Assembly (NCBI RefSeq): GCF_000372525.1
Contig: NZ_AQUR01000102.1
Location: 137,733 to 201,732, forward strand
Origin: Cupriavidus neocaledonicus
GTDB lineage: Bacteria; Pseudomonadota; Gammaproteobacteria; Burkholderiales; Burkholderiaceae
Length of the DNA: 64,000 nucleotides
Direction of reading: 5' to 3'
Shown here one piece after another: positions 9,042-17,895 of the stretch (position 1 is the first letter of the stretch; each line of letters starts with the position of its first letter). Made by a program: the position numbers and the translations under genes. A model generated the notes under the pieces. That model had not been told where the DNA came from. It ran no database searches and was given only the letters and a program-made list of their open reading frames with translations.

Positions 9042-9968
9042 TCACGCTGCCTGTGCCGCGGTGTGCGCCATGGCCATCCTGCTCGACTGCAGCAGCGTCT
9101 TGCGGAAGATCTCCACCAGCGGCCGCAGGTTGACCTTGTGCCAGGCAGCCCACAAGGGGGTGCGGTAGTCGAGCCACGACAGTTCGTGCAGCACGACGCC
9201 TGCGGGGGCCTGGTGACGCAGGCTCTGCTGGATGGTGGTCATGCCAAGCCCCGCGGCCACCAGCCCCAACGCGGCCAGCGGCTCGGTCGCTTCCATGGTG
9301 ATGGTGGGGGTAAAACCTGCCCTGGCGCAGGCCGCGATGAAGGCGTCGTGCCGCAGCGCGGTTTCCTGGTGCATCACGCCGATCCACTTCTGCGCGGCGA
9401 GGTCGGCCGGGGTGAGCGACTTCGCCCCAGCCAGCAGATGCCCCTCGGGCAGCGCCAGCAGCATCGGGTCGTTGAGTACCTGCGCGGCCTCGAGGTCCGG
9501 ATCGTCCGGCAAGGGCGGCTCGCACACCAGCGCGATATCGAGGCTGCGCTGGCGCAGTCCTTCGAGCTGCGTTGCCGATTGCTGGTTGTAGAGCGCGATA
9601 TGGACGGCGGGCCGGTCATGGCGCAGCTCGCGCAGCGCGTTCGGCAGGATGCCGGAGTGCATCGCGTATTCCAGGTAGCCAATGCACAGGCCGCCTTCAT
9701 CGCCGCGCCCGAGCCGGCGGGCCAGCGATTCGAGCCGGGTGCCGTGGGTGAGGAAGGCCCGCGTCTCCGCCAGGAAAGTGCGGCCGTCGCGCGTCAGGCG
9801 TATGCGCTGCTGGGAGCGCTCGAACAGCACCAGCCCCAGCTTCTCTTCAAGCTGGGCAATCTGCCGGCTAAGTGGCGATTGGGAGATATGGAGCCGCTCG
9901 GCGGCACGGCCGACGTGCTCTTCCTCGGCCACGGCGACGAAATAGTGGAGTTGGCGGATATCCAGCAT
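9042..9968 (-). CDS. LysR-family transcriptional regulator
   Basis: 308 residues, full length for LysR. The HTH is at residues 3-62 (MLDIRQLHYFVAVAEEEHVG, then LHISQSPLSRQIAQLEEKLG). The effector domain follows with no gap. It is divergent from the aldo/keto reductase at 10095, 126 bases away, and so probably regulates the reductase-SRPBCC-peptide unit. A spaced AAGTCT/AGACTT repeat lies in the shared region. The sequence is of the CatR/BenM-like subgroup (short linker, 'LHYFVAVAEEEHVGRAAERL'), a group often tied to aromatic or carboxylate catabolism, but the inducer is not known. Confidence 0.92.
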   Translation of the reverse strand: MLDIRQLHYFVAVAEEEHVGRAAERLHISQSPLSRQIAQLEEKLGLVLFERSQQRIRLTRDGRTFLAETRAFLTHGTRLESLARRLGRGDEGGLCIGYLEYAMHSGILPNALRELRHDRPAVHIALYNQQSATQLEGLRQRSLDIALVCEPPLPDDPDLEAAQVLNDPMLLALPEGHLLAGAKSLTPADLAAQKWIGVMHQETALRHDAFIAACARAGFTPTITMEATEPLAALGLVAAGLGMTTIQQSLRHQAPAGVVLHELSWLDYRTPLWAAWHKVNLRPLVEIFRKTLLQSSRMAMAHTAAQAA

Positions 9969-10013
9969 GTGTAGCTCTGGGGCGATACGCGACAGTCAGA
10001 CCGATAGGGTATC

Positions 10014-10044
10014 AAGTCTTTCAAATTCCGTCTTGGACAGACTT
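10014..10044. promoter_or_regulatory. Candidate LysR binding region upstream of aldo/keto reductase
   Basis: AAGTCT (10014-10019) and AGACTT (10039-10044) form a perfect 6-base inverted repeat with a 19-base spacer, midway between the divergent LysR and reductase starts. It could be the recognition or activation site; a shorter T-N11-A dyad is not obvious here. Confidence 0.3.
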
Positions 10045-10094
10045 AACCCGCCACCCTAGACTGCCTTCACCCCAACTTACTTTGTGGAGCAGTC

Positions 10095-11114
10095 ATGAGC
10101 ATCAAGGACAAACTGGCCGGCAACGTACTCGGCTTTGGTACCGCCCCGCTGGGCAATATGTTCCGCGACATCCCGGAAGCGGAGGCGCAGGCCACGGTGG
10201 ACGCGGCCTGGGCGCAAGGCGTGCGCTACTACGACACCGCGCCGTTCTACGGCGCCGGGCTGGCCGAAATCCGGCTGGGCGAGGCGTTGTCCCGGCACCC
10301 GCGCGATGAATACGTGCTCAGCACCAAGGTCGGCCGCCTGATCCTGGACGAAGTCGAGGACGCCGGCGCGCGGGCGCTGGGCGAAAAGAGCGGCCTGTTC
10401 GCGGCCGGGCGCCCGAACAAGATCGTCAACGACTACTCGGCGGATGCCACGCTGCGGTCGATCGAGGACAGCCTGAAGCGAATGAAGAGCGATCGGCTCG
10501 ATATCGTCTGGGTCCACGACATCGCCCAGGACTTCTACGGCGACGCCTGGCTGTCCTATTTCGAGACCGCACGCACCGGCGCCTTCCGCGCGCTGAGCAG
10601 GCTGCGCGACGAAGGTGTGATCAAGGCCTGGGGCCTGGGCGTGAACCGTGTCGAGCCGATCGAACTGACCCTGGACCTGGACGAGGCGCAGCCGGACGGC
10701 TTCCTGCTGGCGGGCCGCTATTCGCTGCTCGACCACGAGCGCGCGCTGCAGCGCCTGATGCCGAAGGCGGCTGAGCGCCACACCGAGATTGTCGTCGGCG
10801 GCCCGTACAGCTCCGGCATCCTCGCCGGCGGCTCGCACTTCGAGTACCAGAAGGCACCGCCCGAGATCATCGCCCGGGTCGAGCGCATCAAGGCGGTCGC
10901 GCAACGCCACGGGGTGAGCATCAAGGCCGCGGCGCTGCAATTCGTGCTGGCCAATCCGGCGGTGGCCGCGGTGATCCCGGGCGCGAGCCGGCCGGAGCGC
11001 ATCGCCGAGGACGTGGCGGCGCTGAACGAGAAGATTCCGGTCGATTTCTGGCGCGAGCTGCGCGCGCAGCAACTGGTCGCGGTGAACGCGCCGCTGCCTG
11101 GCGATCGCGTCTGA
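10095..11114 (+). CDS. Aldo/keto reductase, D-threo-aldose/pyridoxal dehydrogenase-like
   Basis: 339 residues. The AKR catalytic tetrad is visible: Asp47 in YYDTAPFYG, Tyr52, Lys78 in STKVGR, and His141 in VWVHDI. The C-terminal NADP-binding region contains VVGGPYSSGIL and AVIPGASRPERI. The long TKVGR...PNKIVNDYSADAT stretch matches the subgroup of D-threo-aldose 1-dehydrogenases (L-fucose dehydrogenase) and pyridoxal 4-dehydrogenase. It probably oxidises a sugar or an aldehyde with NAD(P)+ in the cytoplasm. A TGGAG ribosome site precedes the ATG. It leads a three-gene unit with an SRPBCC protein and a small exported peptide, divergent from a LysR regulator. Confidence 0.9.
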   Translation: MSIKDKLAGNVLGFGTAPLGNMFRDIPEAEAQATVDAAWAQGVRYYDTAPFYGAGLAEIRLGEALSRHPRDEYVLSTKVGRLILDEVEDAGARALGEKSGLFAAGRPNKIVNDYSADATLRSIEDSLKRMKSDRLDIVWVHDIAQDFYGDAWLSYFETARTGAFRALSRLRDEGVIKAWGLGVNRVEPIELTLDLDEAQPDGFLLAGRYSLLDHERALQRLMPKAAERHTEIVVGGPYSSGILAGGSHFEYQKAPPEIIARVERIKAVAQRHGVSIKAAALQFVLANPAVAAVIPGASRPERIAEDVAALNEKIPVDFWRELRAQQLVAVNAPLPGDRV

Positions 11115-11148
11115 GCCTGTTGTGCATTCTGATTTCAAGGAGCCAGCC

Positions 11149-11574
11149 ATGGCACAAGCTTCTGCAACGATCACGCTGCCGGTGTCGCCGGACCGCGTCT
11201 GGCAACTGATTGGCGGCTTCGATTCGCTGCCCGACTGGCTGCCGTATATTCCCAGGAGCGAACTGAGCGAGGGCGGCCGTGTGCGCAGCCTCGTCAATCC
11301 GGATGGCGACGCCATCGTCGAACAGCTCGAGGCCTTCGACCAGGACGCGCGCAGCTACACCTACTCGATCCTGCGGGCGCCGTTCCCGGTTACCGGCTAC
11401 CGCTCCACGCTGCGCGTGGTCGGCATCGACGGCGACCAGGGCGCTCGCGTCGAGTGGTCCGGCCAGTTCACGCCCGCAGGGGTGAGCGACGACGAGGCAT
11501 CGCGGCTGTTCGAGGGCATCTATCGCGATGGCTTGCAGGCCCTGCAAGCGACACTGGCCGGAGCGGCGTCATGA
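11149..11574 (+). CDS. SRPBCC-family (START-like/polyketide cyclase 2) protein
   Basis: 141 residues with the SRPBCC pattern: an N-terminal strand SATITLPVSPDRVWQLIGGF, the DSLPDWLPYI helix turn, and a C-terminal amphipathic helix SRLFEGIYRDGLQALQATL. The ATG at 11149 is chosen because AAGGAG lies eight bases upstream; an earlier GTG at 11122 precedes the ribosome site. Such proteins bind hydrophobic small molecules or act as cyclases/dehydratases; no catalytic residues can be assigned. It follows the aldo/keto reductase by 34 bases and its stop overlaps the next small gene (ATGA). A role in the same pathway as the reductase is inferred. Confidence 0.88.
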   Translation: MAQASATITLPVSPDRVWQLIGGFDSLPDWLPYIPRSELSEGGRVRSLVNPDGDAIVEQLEAFDQDARSYTYSILRAPFPVTGYRSTLRVVGIDGDQGARVEWSGQFTPAGVSDDEASRLFEGIYRDGLQALQATLAGAAS

Positions 11575-11690
11575 AGCGCATGCTTGCGCTAGGGATGGCC
11601 GTGGCGGCCATGGCTGGCACGATGACGCAGGCCCACGCGGCCGCCGACGTGCCGGGCGAGGGCCGCGTGCTGTTCCAGTACGGCGAGTAA
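11571..11690 (+). CDS. 39-residue exported peptide, translationally coupled
   Basis: ATG at 11571 overlaps the SRPBCC stop as ATGA. The protein is a textbook Sec signal peptide (MKRMLALGMAVAAMAGTMTQ, ending in AHA-A) followed by only about 15 mature residues ADVPGEGRVLFQYGE, then TAA. It has no recognised family. The coupling and clean signal argue it is translated; the short mature part could be a true secreted micropeptide or the remnant of a longer periplasmic protein whose 3' part was lost. No continuation in the other frames downstream is convincing: a hairpin and the RidA gene follow within 35 bases. Confidence 0.55.
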   Translation: MKRMLALGMAVAAMAGTMTQAHAAADVPGEGRVLFQYGE

Positions 11691-11701
11691 GGCCGCGGGA
11701 T

Positions 11702-11733
11702 GGCGGTCTGGCGCGCTGCGGCGTCAGACCGCC
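11702..11733. terminator. Hairpin between convergent genes, candidate bidirectional terminator
   Basis: GGCGGTCTG (11702-11710) pairs perfectly with CAGACCGCC (11725-11733), a 9-base GC-rich stem with a 14-base loop, between the small peptide gene and the convergent ridA gene, overlapping the ridA stop. There is no T-tract on either side, so termination would need Rho or be weak. Confidence 0.45.
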
Positions 11734-12077
11734 GCCGTCACGATGATCTCCACCAGCAGTTCCGGCCGCGCCAGCCTGGCCTCGCAGGTGGCGCGCGTGG
11801 GTACCGCGTCCTCGGGGATCCACGCTTCCCAGGCAGCGTTCATGCCGGCGAAGTCCTGGTCGATATCCTTGAGCCAGATCTGCGCGGACAGCAGCCGGCT
11901 GCGGTCGCTGCCGACGCTGGCGAGGTAGCCGTCGATCTTCTCCAGCACATCGCGCGTCTGCGCGCCGATATCGCCGGAAGGATCGGTGGCGGTGACGCCG
12001 GCCACGTACACCACGCCGTTATGCACGACGAGGCGGGAAAGGCGTTTGGTGGACTGGAAGCGCTGGATATTGCTCAT
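11724..12077 (-). CDS. ridA: RidA/YjgF-family imine/enamine deaminase
   Basis: 117 residues, the usual RidA length. Arg101 in CEARLARPELLVEI corresponds to the conserved imine-binding arginine of the family, with Glu110 matching the conserved late acidic residue. Known members hydrolyse reactive imines or enamines released by PLP enzymes or flavin amine oxidases to ketone plus ammonia. It is the last gene of the nine-gene ABC importer/dehydrogenase operon, 45 bases after the preceding flavoprotein. This placement fits a dedicated job: hydrolysing the imine formed by the upstream dehydrogenase. Confidence 0.92.
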   Translation of the reverse strand: MSNIQRFQSTKRLSRLVVHNGVVYVAGVTATDPSGDIGAQTRDVLEKIDGYLASVGSDRSRLLSAQIWLKDIDQDFAGMNAAWEAWIPEDAVPTRATCEARLARPELLVEIIVTAAV

Positions 12078-12122
12078 CCGTAAGACCTCGGGAAAAAAGT
12101 TGGAAAGGGAGCCGGCTGGAAG

Positions 12123-13292
12123 CTAGTCGCGCAGCGCGCCGGCCATGGCACTGCGGGGTTGGTCGAAACGGTCGACGGCAAAGGCGTCGATCGGCAGGGC
12201 GGAGCGGCCCTCGGTGACAAGATCGGCAACGATCTGTCCCACGATCGGCCCCAGTTCGAAGCCGTGCGCGGAGAAGCCGAAGGCATGCACCACGCCCGGT
12301 GCAGACCGGCTTGGCCCGATCACCGGTATCTGGTCCGGCAGGAACGCCTCGACCCCGGCCCAGGCGCGATTGATGCCCAGCGGGCCCAGGTGCGGGAACA
12401 GCGCGGTCACGGTCTGCGCGCTGGCGCCGAGCCCGAGCATGTCGACTTCGCCGTGGCGGGCCCGGGCATCGGCAGGGCAGCGCAGGCCGCCCCCGATCAG
12501 CACGGTGCCGTTGTCGAACTGCTTGAACGACAGTGCGCGCCCGGTGGCGCCCAGCACCGGCCTGACGAACGGCGCCACGCGATGCGTGATCATCAGCATC
12601 AGTCCGCCGGCCTCGACCGGCACGGGCTCGCCGAGCTGCGCCGCGAAGGTGCCGGCCCATGCGCCGGCCGCGTTGACCAGCCGCTGCGCGCGGAACACGC
12701 CGCGCGGGGTGTGCACGTGCCAGTTGCCGCGCGCGTATTCGAGGCGTCCGGCCGGGGTGGCTTCATGGATGGTGGCGCCGGCGGCCTCGGCGGCGCGGCG
12801 GAACGCGGTGACGGCCCGGTAGGGCAGCGCATGGCCGTCGCGACGTGCCCAGATCGCGCCGGTGACATGGGGGGCGATCGACGGCACCAGGGCCCGCACC
12901 GTGTGCGCGTCGACCAGCGTTTCGTGGGTGAAGCCCAGTGCTTCGAGCTGGGCCACGCGCCGGCGCAGCACGTCGAGTTCGGCGTCGGTCTCTGCCACCT
13001 TGAGCTGGCCGCTGGGGACGAAACCGGCGTCGTCGCCGGTCAGGTCCGCCAGCCGGTGCCACAGCGCGAGCGACGCCAATGCCAGCGGAATCTCGGCCAG
13101 GTGGCGCCCCAGCGTGCGCACGCCGCCGGCGTTGACCCCCGACGCGTGGCGGCCGCAATAGTCGGCTTCGAGCAGCGTCACGCGCAGGCCCTTGCGCGCC
13201 AGGTGCAGCGCGCTCGAGGTGCCTTGCAGCCCGCCGCCGATCACGATCACGTCGGCATCGGATCCGCTGCCGTGGCGCGCGTCAGCCTTCAT
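12123..13292 (-). CDS. FAD-dependent amine/D-amino-acid dehydrogenase, DadA/HcnC-like (second paralogue in operon)
   Basis: 389 residues. The N-terminal Rossmann motif is VIVIGGGLQGTSSALHLARKG followed by the acidic LLEAD; the glycine-rich C-terminal FAD motif is near HAFGFSAHGFELGPIVG. The fold is that of DadA, sarcosine oxidase beta and HcnC. It overlaps the HcnB-like gene by 11 bases and precedes ridA. Having two DadA-like genes (this and 15012-16148) flanking one HcnA/HcnB pair is unusual: HcnABC and opine oxidases have a single such subunit. It may be an alternative catalytic subunit of different substrate range, or act alone on the downstream product. Confidence 0.88.
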   Translation of the reverse strand: MKADARHGSGSDADVIVIGGGLQGTSSALHLARKGLRVTLLEADYCGRHASGVNAGGVRTLGRHLAEIPLALASLALWHRLADLTGDDAGFVPSGQLKVAETDAELDVLRRRVAQLEALGFTHETLVDAHTVRALVPSIAPHVTGAIWARRDGHALPYRAVTAFRRAAEAAGATIHEATPAGRLEYARGNWHVHTPRGVFRAQRLVNAAGAWAGTFAAQLGEPVPVEAGGLMLMITHRVAPFVRPVLGATGRALSFKQFDNGTVLIGGGLRCPADARARHGEVDMLGLGASAQTVTALFPHLGPLGINRAWAGVEAFLPDQIPVIGPSRSAPGVVHAFGFSAHGFELGPIVGQIVADLVTEGRSALPIDAFAVDRFDQPRSAMAGALRD

Positions 13293-14661
13293 TGGCCAGT
13301 TCTCCGAGTGTCACCGGCTTGATCGGCGGACGAATGCGGTAGTAGCCGACCTCCTGCGGCGGCACGCCGCGCGCGTCGGCGATGACCTCGGTAACCGTCA
13401 GGCCGCACTGGCGCCCCTGGCACGGCCCCATGCCGCAGCGGCCGAACGACTTGGCCTGGTTGGGCCCGCTGCAGCCCAGCGCGACGAAGCCGCGGATGGC
13501 GCCGGCGGTCACTTCCTCGCAGCGGCAGACGATGACGTCGTCCGCCGGTACGCGGTTGGCCGGCTTGGGGCGGTACAGCGCGTCGAGGAAGGGCCGGATG
13601 CTCAGGTGCGAGCGCAGCGCGGCGCGCAGCGGCGCGGCCCGGCGGTCGCGTTGCGCGGCGTCGAGGCGGCCGACGTTATGGGCCGCCGCCAGGCCGGCCA
13701 GCTCGCCCTGCAGCGCGGCGGCAACCGCGCCGCCGATGCCGCGGCCATCGCCGGCGACGAATATGCCCGGCAGGTCGAGCGCGCCCCAGTCGTCGACCAC
13801 CGGCTGCCAGCACAGCTGCGTGTCGTCCCAGCGGTGCGCCGCGCGCAGCGCCCAGCTGAACTGGGTATTGGGCACCACGCCCTGGTGCAGCAGCACGGCA
13901 TGCGTGGCAATGCGGTGCGACTGCCCGCGGCTGGTGAAGCGCAGCGCCCGCACCGCCTCGTCGCCCTCGACCGCCAGGTCCGTGGCGCCCTTGTAGAAGG
14001 GCACGCCGCCGCGCTTCAGCGCACGCATCAGCGCCAGGCCCTTCTTCAGGTAGCGCCAGCCTGCCAGCGCTCCGCCAAGATGGGCCAGCGCGCGCTGGTA
14101 GTCGGCGCCGTCGGTGGTGCCGACGATGGCGCGGATCGGCACGCCGGCGCGCACGTATTGCCAGCCGAGCAGGTAGAGCAGGGGCCCGCAGCCGGCCAGC
14201 ACCACCGGTTCGGCCGGTACCACGTCGGCGCTCTTGAGCAGGATCTGCGCGGCGCCGGCGGTCAGCACGCCGGGCAGGGTCCATCCGGGGATCGGGAACG
14301 GGCGCTCCATGGCCCCGGTGCAGAGAATCACCTGCCGCGCCTGCAGGCTGGCGACACGGCCCTGGCGCAGGTAGTGCACGGTGTGCTCGCGCGTGACCTG
14401 CCACACCGCCGCGCCGGTGATGTGCTGCGCGCCGCTGGCGGCGAAGCGCTCGGCCAGCGCGCGGCCGGCGGCGTAGTCGGGACCGAGGATGCGCAGGCGT
14501 TCCGGTGGCGCGCTCTGGATGGCGCGGTAGATCTGGCCGCCGCAGGCTTCCTGCTCGTCCAGCAGGGCCACGCGCGCGCCGCTGGCCGCGGCGGCCACCG
14601 CCGCCGCCATGCCGGCCGGACCGGCGCCGATGATGGCGATGTCGACGTCACGCTCAGCCAT
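13282..14661 (-). CDS. HcnB / opine-oxidase subunit A-like flavoprotein with BFD-type 2Fe-2S domain
   Basis: 459 residues. The N-terminal FAD motif is IAIIGAGPAGMAAAVAAAAS; an internal NAD(P)-type motif GIFVAGDGRGIGGAVAA follows. Near the C-terminus the bacterioferritin-associated-ferredoxin-like domain has VIVCRCEEVT, GCSGPNQ and GRCGMGPCQGRQCG, giving the CxC and CxxxxC ligands. This is the architecture of HcnB of hydrogen cyanide synthase, of octopine/nopaline oxidase A subunits and of the alpha subunit of dye-linked proline dehydrogenases. It should relay electrons from the HcnC-like subunit. It overlaps its neighbours by 8 and 11 bases. The operon's ABC importer argues for a catabolic amine or opine oxidase rather than cyanide synthesis. 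Confidence 0.9.
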   Translation of the reverse strand: MAERDVDIAIIGAGPAGMAAAVAAAASGARVALLDEQEACGGQIYRAIQSAPPERLRILGPDYAAGRALAERFAASGAQHITGAAVWQVTREHTVHYLRQGRVASLQARQVILCTGAMERPFPIPGWTLPGVLTAGAAQILLKSADVVPAEPVVLAGCGPLLYLLGWQYVRAGVPIRAIVGTTDGADYQRALAHLGGALAGWRYLKKGLALMRALKRGGVPFYKGATDLAVEGDEAVRALRFTSRGQSHRIATHAVLLHQGVVPNTQFSWALRAAHRWDDTQLCWQPVVDDWGALDLPGIFVAGDGRGIGGAVAAALQGELAGLAAAHNVGRLDAAQRDRRAAPLRAALRSHLSIRPFLDALYRPKPANRVPADDVIVCRCEEVTAGAIRGFVALGCSGPNQAKSFGRCGMGPCQGRQCGLTVTEVIADARGVPPQEVGYYRIRPPIKPVTLGELANEG

Positions 14662-15022
14662 GGGCCACCTCCGCGGCGTGGCCAGCCTCTGCCGGCGCGG
14701 GCAAGGGCAAGGTGCGCGCGCCGTCCTGCGTGTGCACGCGCATGCCTTCGCGCACCGTCACCAGGCAGCTTTGCCGGCTAGGCTGTCCGTCGATCTCCAT
14801 CAGGCATTCGAAGCAGACGCCCATCATGCAGTACGGCGCGCGCGGCTCGCCGCTGACCGGCGAATTGCGGAAGCGGGTCACGCCGCTGGCCAGCAGCGCC
14901 GCGGCAACGCTGCAGCCGGCCGGCACCCGCAGCGGCGCGCCGTTGAATTCGATGGTGACGGAGTCGGCGCCGCCATGGGCTGCGGACGCGGCGATCCGTT
15001 TGAACAGGCGATCAGTGGGCAT
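14654..15022 (-). CDS. HcnA-like 2Fe-2S ferredoxin subunit
   Basis: 122 residues with one plant-type 2Fe-2S cluster: Cys65, Cys70 and Cys73 (YCMMGVCFECLM) plus Cys86 (RQSCLVTV), the C-x4-C-x2-C-x12-C spacing of HcnA and of sarcosine/opine oxidase small subunits. It overlaps the upstream DadA-like gene by 11 bases and the downstream HcnB-like gene by 8, so the three are co-translated as a heteromeric complex. A 20-residue Pro/Ala-rich C-terminal tail is extra to the fold. Confidence 0.92.
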   Translation of the reverse strand: MPTDRLFKRIAASAAHGGADSVTIEFNGAPLRVPAGCSVAAALLASGVTRFRNSPVSGEPRAPYCMMGVCFECLMEIDGQPSRQSCLVTVREGMRVHTQDGARTLPLPAPAEAGHAAEVAHG

Positions 15023-16148
15023 GGTGGAAGGTCTGGTTGGAGTTCAGGAAGCGGTCGCCGGTGAATACGTCGATCCCCTGCGGCGGTTCGCCGCCGGCCA
15101 CCCACGGGGCGACGCGCAGCGCGTGCGCGGCGGCAAGCGTGACGCCGCTATGGCAGGTGGTGACGAAGGCGCCGGGGCAGGTCGGGCTTTCCTGGTAGAT
15201 CGGGTAGCCGTCCGGGCTCATCACGCGCAGCGCGCCCCAGGCGCGCACCAGCTTCAGGCCGGCCAGCGCTGGGAAGCTGCGCACGCCGCGGCGCGCGATC
15301 TCGGCGAGCACGCCGGCGCTGGTGCCGTCGTCGAAGCCGACGTCCTCCATCGAGTCGCCCAGCTGGATCGTGCCTTCGTCGGTCTGGCGCACGTAGGTGG
15401 TGGGAAAGTCGAGGAAGTGGGTGGCCCGCTCGCCGACCAGTACCTGGCCACGGTTCGGCGCCACCGGCGCATGCAGGCCGACCTCAGCGGCGAGCCTGCG
15501 GTTGCCGAGGCCGGCGGCCAGCACCACGCGCGGCGCGGCAAAGCGCGCCTGGCCGGCTTCGCCCGCATGGACGGTAAAGCCGCCCGCTTCGGACCGGATC
15601 GAGTGCGCGCCGTGCCGGCCGACGATACGCACACCACGCCGCTGGCAGGCCGCATGCAGCGCGCGCAGCAGCTTGAGCGGATTGGTGTGCCCGTCCATCG
15701 GGGTATAGCTGGCGCCGACCACCTCCGGGCCGACGCCCGGCAGCCGTTGCGCGAGTTCGCGCTGGCCGAGCATCTCGAACGGATAGTCGCCCTGCAGCGC
15801 GTCGTGGATGCTCTGCAGGCGCTGGCGGCGCTCAGCCATGTCCGCCTCGGAAAAGCACAGGTGGAAGCCGCCGGGCTGGCGCAGGCAGACGTCGATGCCG
15901 GTTTCGTCGCGCAGCGCATCACGCAGCTGCGGCCAGAGCCGCGCCGAGCCCAGCGTCCAGCGCGCGTAGGGCTCCATGCCCAGGCCCTTGCCCTGGACCC
16001 AGACCAGGCCAAAGTTGCCGCGCGAGGCGCGCAGGGCGTCGTCGCCTTCGTCCAGCACGGTAACGCGCAGGCCTTGCCCGGCGGCGCCGTAGGCGATGGC
16101 GGTGCCGACCAGGCCGCCGCCAATCACGATCAGATCGGATGTGGTCAT
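15012..16148 (-). CDS. FAD-dependent amine dehydrogenase catalytic subunit, HcnC/DadA-like
   Basis: 378 residues. The N-terminal dinucleotide motif is DLIVIGGGLVGTAIAYGAAG with acidic end VLDEG; the C-terminal half includes SPDGYPIYQESPTCPGAFVTT and the flavin-adjacent CHSGVTLAAAHALRVAPWV. It is the likely catalytic subunit of the HcnABC/opine-oxidase-type complex with the two following genes, oxidising a C-N bond to an imine. It starts 12 bases after the upstream permease stop, so it is in the same transcript as the importer. Substrate class inferred from the importer: small cationic or opine-like amines. Confidence 0.9.
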   Translation of the reverse strand: MTTSDLIVIGGGLVGTAIAYGAAGQGLRVTVLDEGDDALRASRGNFGLVWVQGKGLGMEPYARWTLGSARLWPQLRDALRDETGIDVCLRQPGGFHLCFSEADMAERRQRLQSIHDALQGDYPFEMLGQRELAQRLPGVGPEVVGASYTPMDGHTNPLKLLRALHAACQRRGVRIVGRHGAHSIRSEAGGFTVHAGEAGQARFAAPRVVLAAGLGNRRLAAEVGLHAPVAPNRGQVLVGERATHFLDFPTTYVRQTDEGTIQLGDSMEDVGFDDGTSAGVLAEIARRGVRSFPALAGLKLVRAWGALRVMSPDGYPIYQESPTCPGAFVTTCHSGVTLAAAHALRVAPWVAGGEPPQGIDVFTGDRFLNSNQTFHHAH

Positions 16149-16160
16149 GTCAGTCGAAGT

Positions 16161-16955
16161 TCAGTTCTTGCCGATCAGCACGCGGTCGAGGCCGACGATG
16201 CGGTCCAGCAGCACCATCAGCACCAGCGTGCCGGCGATCAGCACCGTGGACACCGAAGCCACCAGCGGATCGATGGTCTGGGCGATCTGGTTGTACATCG
16301 CCACCGGCAGCGTGGTGGTGCCCGGCGTGGCGACGAAGACGGTCATGGTCAGCTCGTCGAAGCTCTGGATGAATGACAGCATCCAGCCGCCCACCACGCC
16401 GGGCAGGATCAGCGGCAGCACCACGCGGCGGAATGCCGTGAAGCGGCTGGCGCCCAGCGAGAGCGCGGCGCGCTCGGCATCGCGGTCGAGCCCGGTGGCG
16501 GCGGCCAGCACCAGGCGCAGCGCGTAGGGCATGACCACCACCACGTGCGTCAGGGCGAGCCAGAAGAACGACCCGGTTACGCCCAGCGTGGTGAAAAAGC
16601 GCAGGAAGGCCACCCCCAGCACCACGTGCGGAATCATCAGCGGCGACAGGAAGAAGGCCATCAGCGCGCCGCGGCCGGGAAAGCGATGGCGGACCAGCGC
16701 CAGCGCCGCGGGCACCGCCAGCGCCACAGCGATGGTGGCGCTGACCAGGCCCAGCGTCAGCGACAGCCAGATCGCGTCGACGATCTCGTGCGCACCGGCA
16801 ATGGCGCGGAACCAGCGCAGCGACAGGCCGTCGGTGGGCATCGAGATATAGCCCTTGCCGGTGAAGGACACGGCAACCACCACCAGCAGCGGCGCCACCA
16901 TGAAGGCGATGAAGAGGGCGTGGTACAGCAGGGAAAGGGGACCGTTCTTGCGCAT
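16161..16955 (-). CDS. ABC transporter permease, PotC/PotI-like
   Basis: 264 residues with about six membrane segments, beginning LLYHALFIAFMVAPLLVVV. The EAA coupling loop reads ERAALSLGASRFTAFRRV with the trailing LPLILPGVVGG. Length and order match the second permease of spermidine/putrescine-type importers. It is separated by 12 bases from both neighbours. It works with the ATPase at 17896 and permease at 16968. Confidence 0.93.
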   Translation of the reverse strand: MRKNGPLSLLYHALFIAFMVAPLLVVVAVSFTGKGYISMPTDGLSLRWFRAIAGAHEIVDAIWLSLTLGLVSATIAVALAVPAALALVRHRFPGRGALMAFFLSPLMIPHVVLGVAFLRFFTTLGVTGSFFWLALTHVVVVMPYALRLVLAAATGLDRDAERAALSLGASRFTAFRRVVLPLILPGVVGGWMLSFIQSFDELTMTVFVATPGTTTLPVAMYNQIAQTIDPLVASVSTVLIAGTLVLMVLLDRIVGLDRVLIGKN

Positions 16956-16967
16956 GGCATCAGCTCC

Positions 16968-17895
16968 TCAGGCGTCGAAGACCTGGCGGAAGCGGCGCTC
17001 CACCAGCCGGTTGCAGCCGACGATGACGATCACGTTGGCGATCAGCAGCAGCACCGCGATGGCGGCGCCGAGCGGCCAGTTCAGCGTGTTCAGAAATTCG
17101 TCGTAGGCGGCGGTGGCCACCACCTTGAGGCGGCGCCCGCCGAGGATGGCCGGGGTGGCGAAGGCCGACGCCGACAGCGCGAACACGATGATGCTGCCCG
17201 ACAGGATGCCCGGCAGGATCTGCGGCAGGATCTGCGGCAGGATCACGCGGCGGAACACCGTGAAGGGCGAGGCGCCGAAGGCCTGGCCGGCCTGCTCGAC
17301 CTGCGGGTCCAGCTTCTGCAGCGAGGCCCATACCGAGATCACCATGAACGGCATCATCACGTGCGTCAGCGCGATGATCACGCCGGTCTGCGTAAACACC
17401 AGCTTCACCGGCGCATCGACCAGGCCCAGCCACTGCAGGGTCTCGTTGATCAGGCCATTGTTGCCCATCAGGATGGCCCAGCCGAGCGTGCGCACCACCA
17501 CCGAGATCAGCAGCGGCCCGAGGATCACGATCAGGAAGAGGCCGCGCCACGGGCTGCGCATGCGCGACAGGATCAGGGTCTCGGGCACGCCGAAGACCAC
17601 CGCGAGCCCCGTCACCGCCAGCGCCATGCCAGCCGTGCGCAGGAAGATTTCGTGGTAGTAGCTGTCGCCGAGGATCTCGAGATAATTGGCGGCGGTCATC
17701 GCCGGCAGCACGCCGCGGGTGCCGTCGAACGCGTGCAGCGACAGCAGGCCGGTGAGCAGCAGCGGCACCAGCAGCATCGCGCAGAACAGCAGCAGCGCGG
17801 GGCCCGACAGCAGCCACGGGGCGGCGCCGGCGAACGGTTTGCCCGGCGGGCGCGCCGCCATCGCGTGCGCGCCTGCAAGGTTGGGGGTGGCGGTA

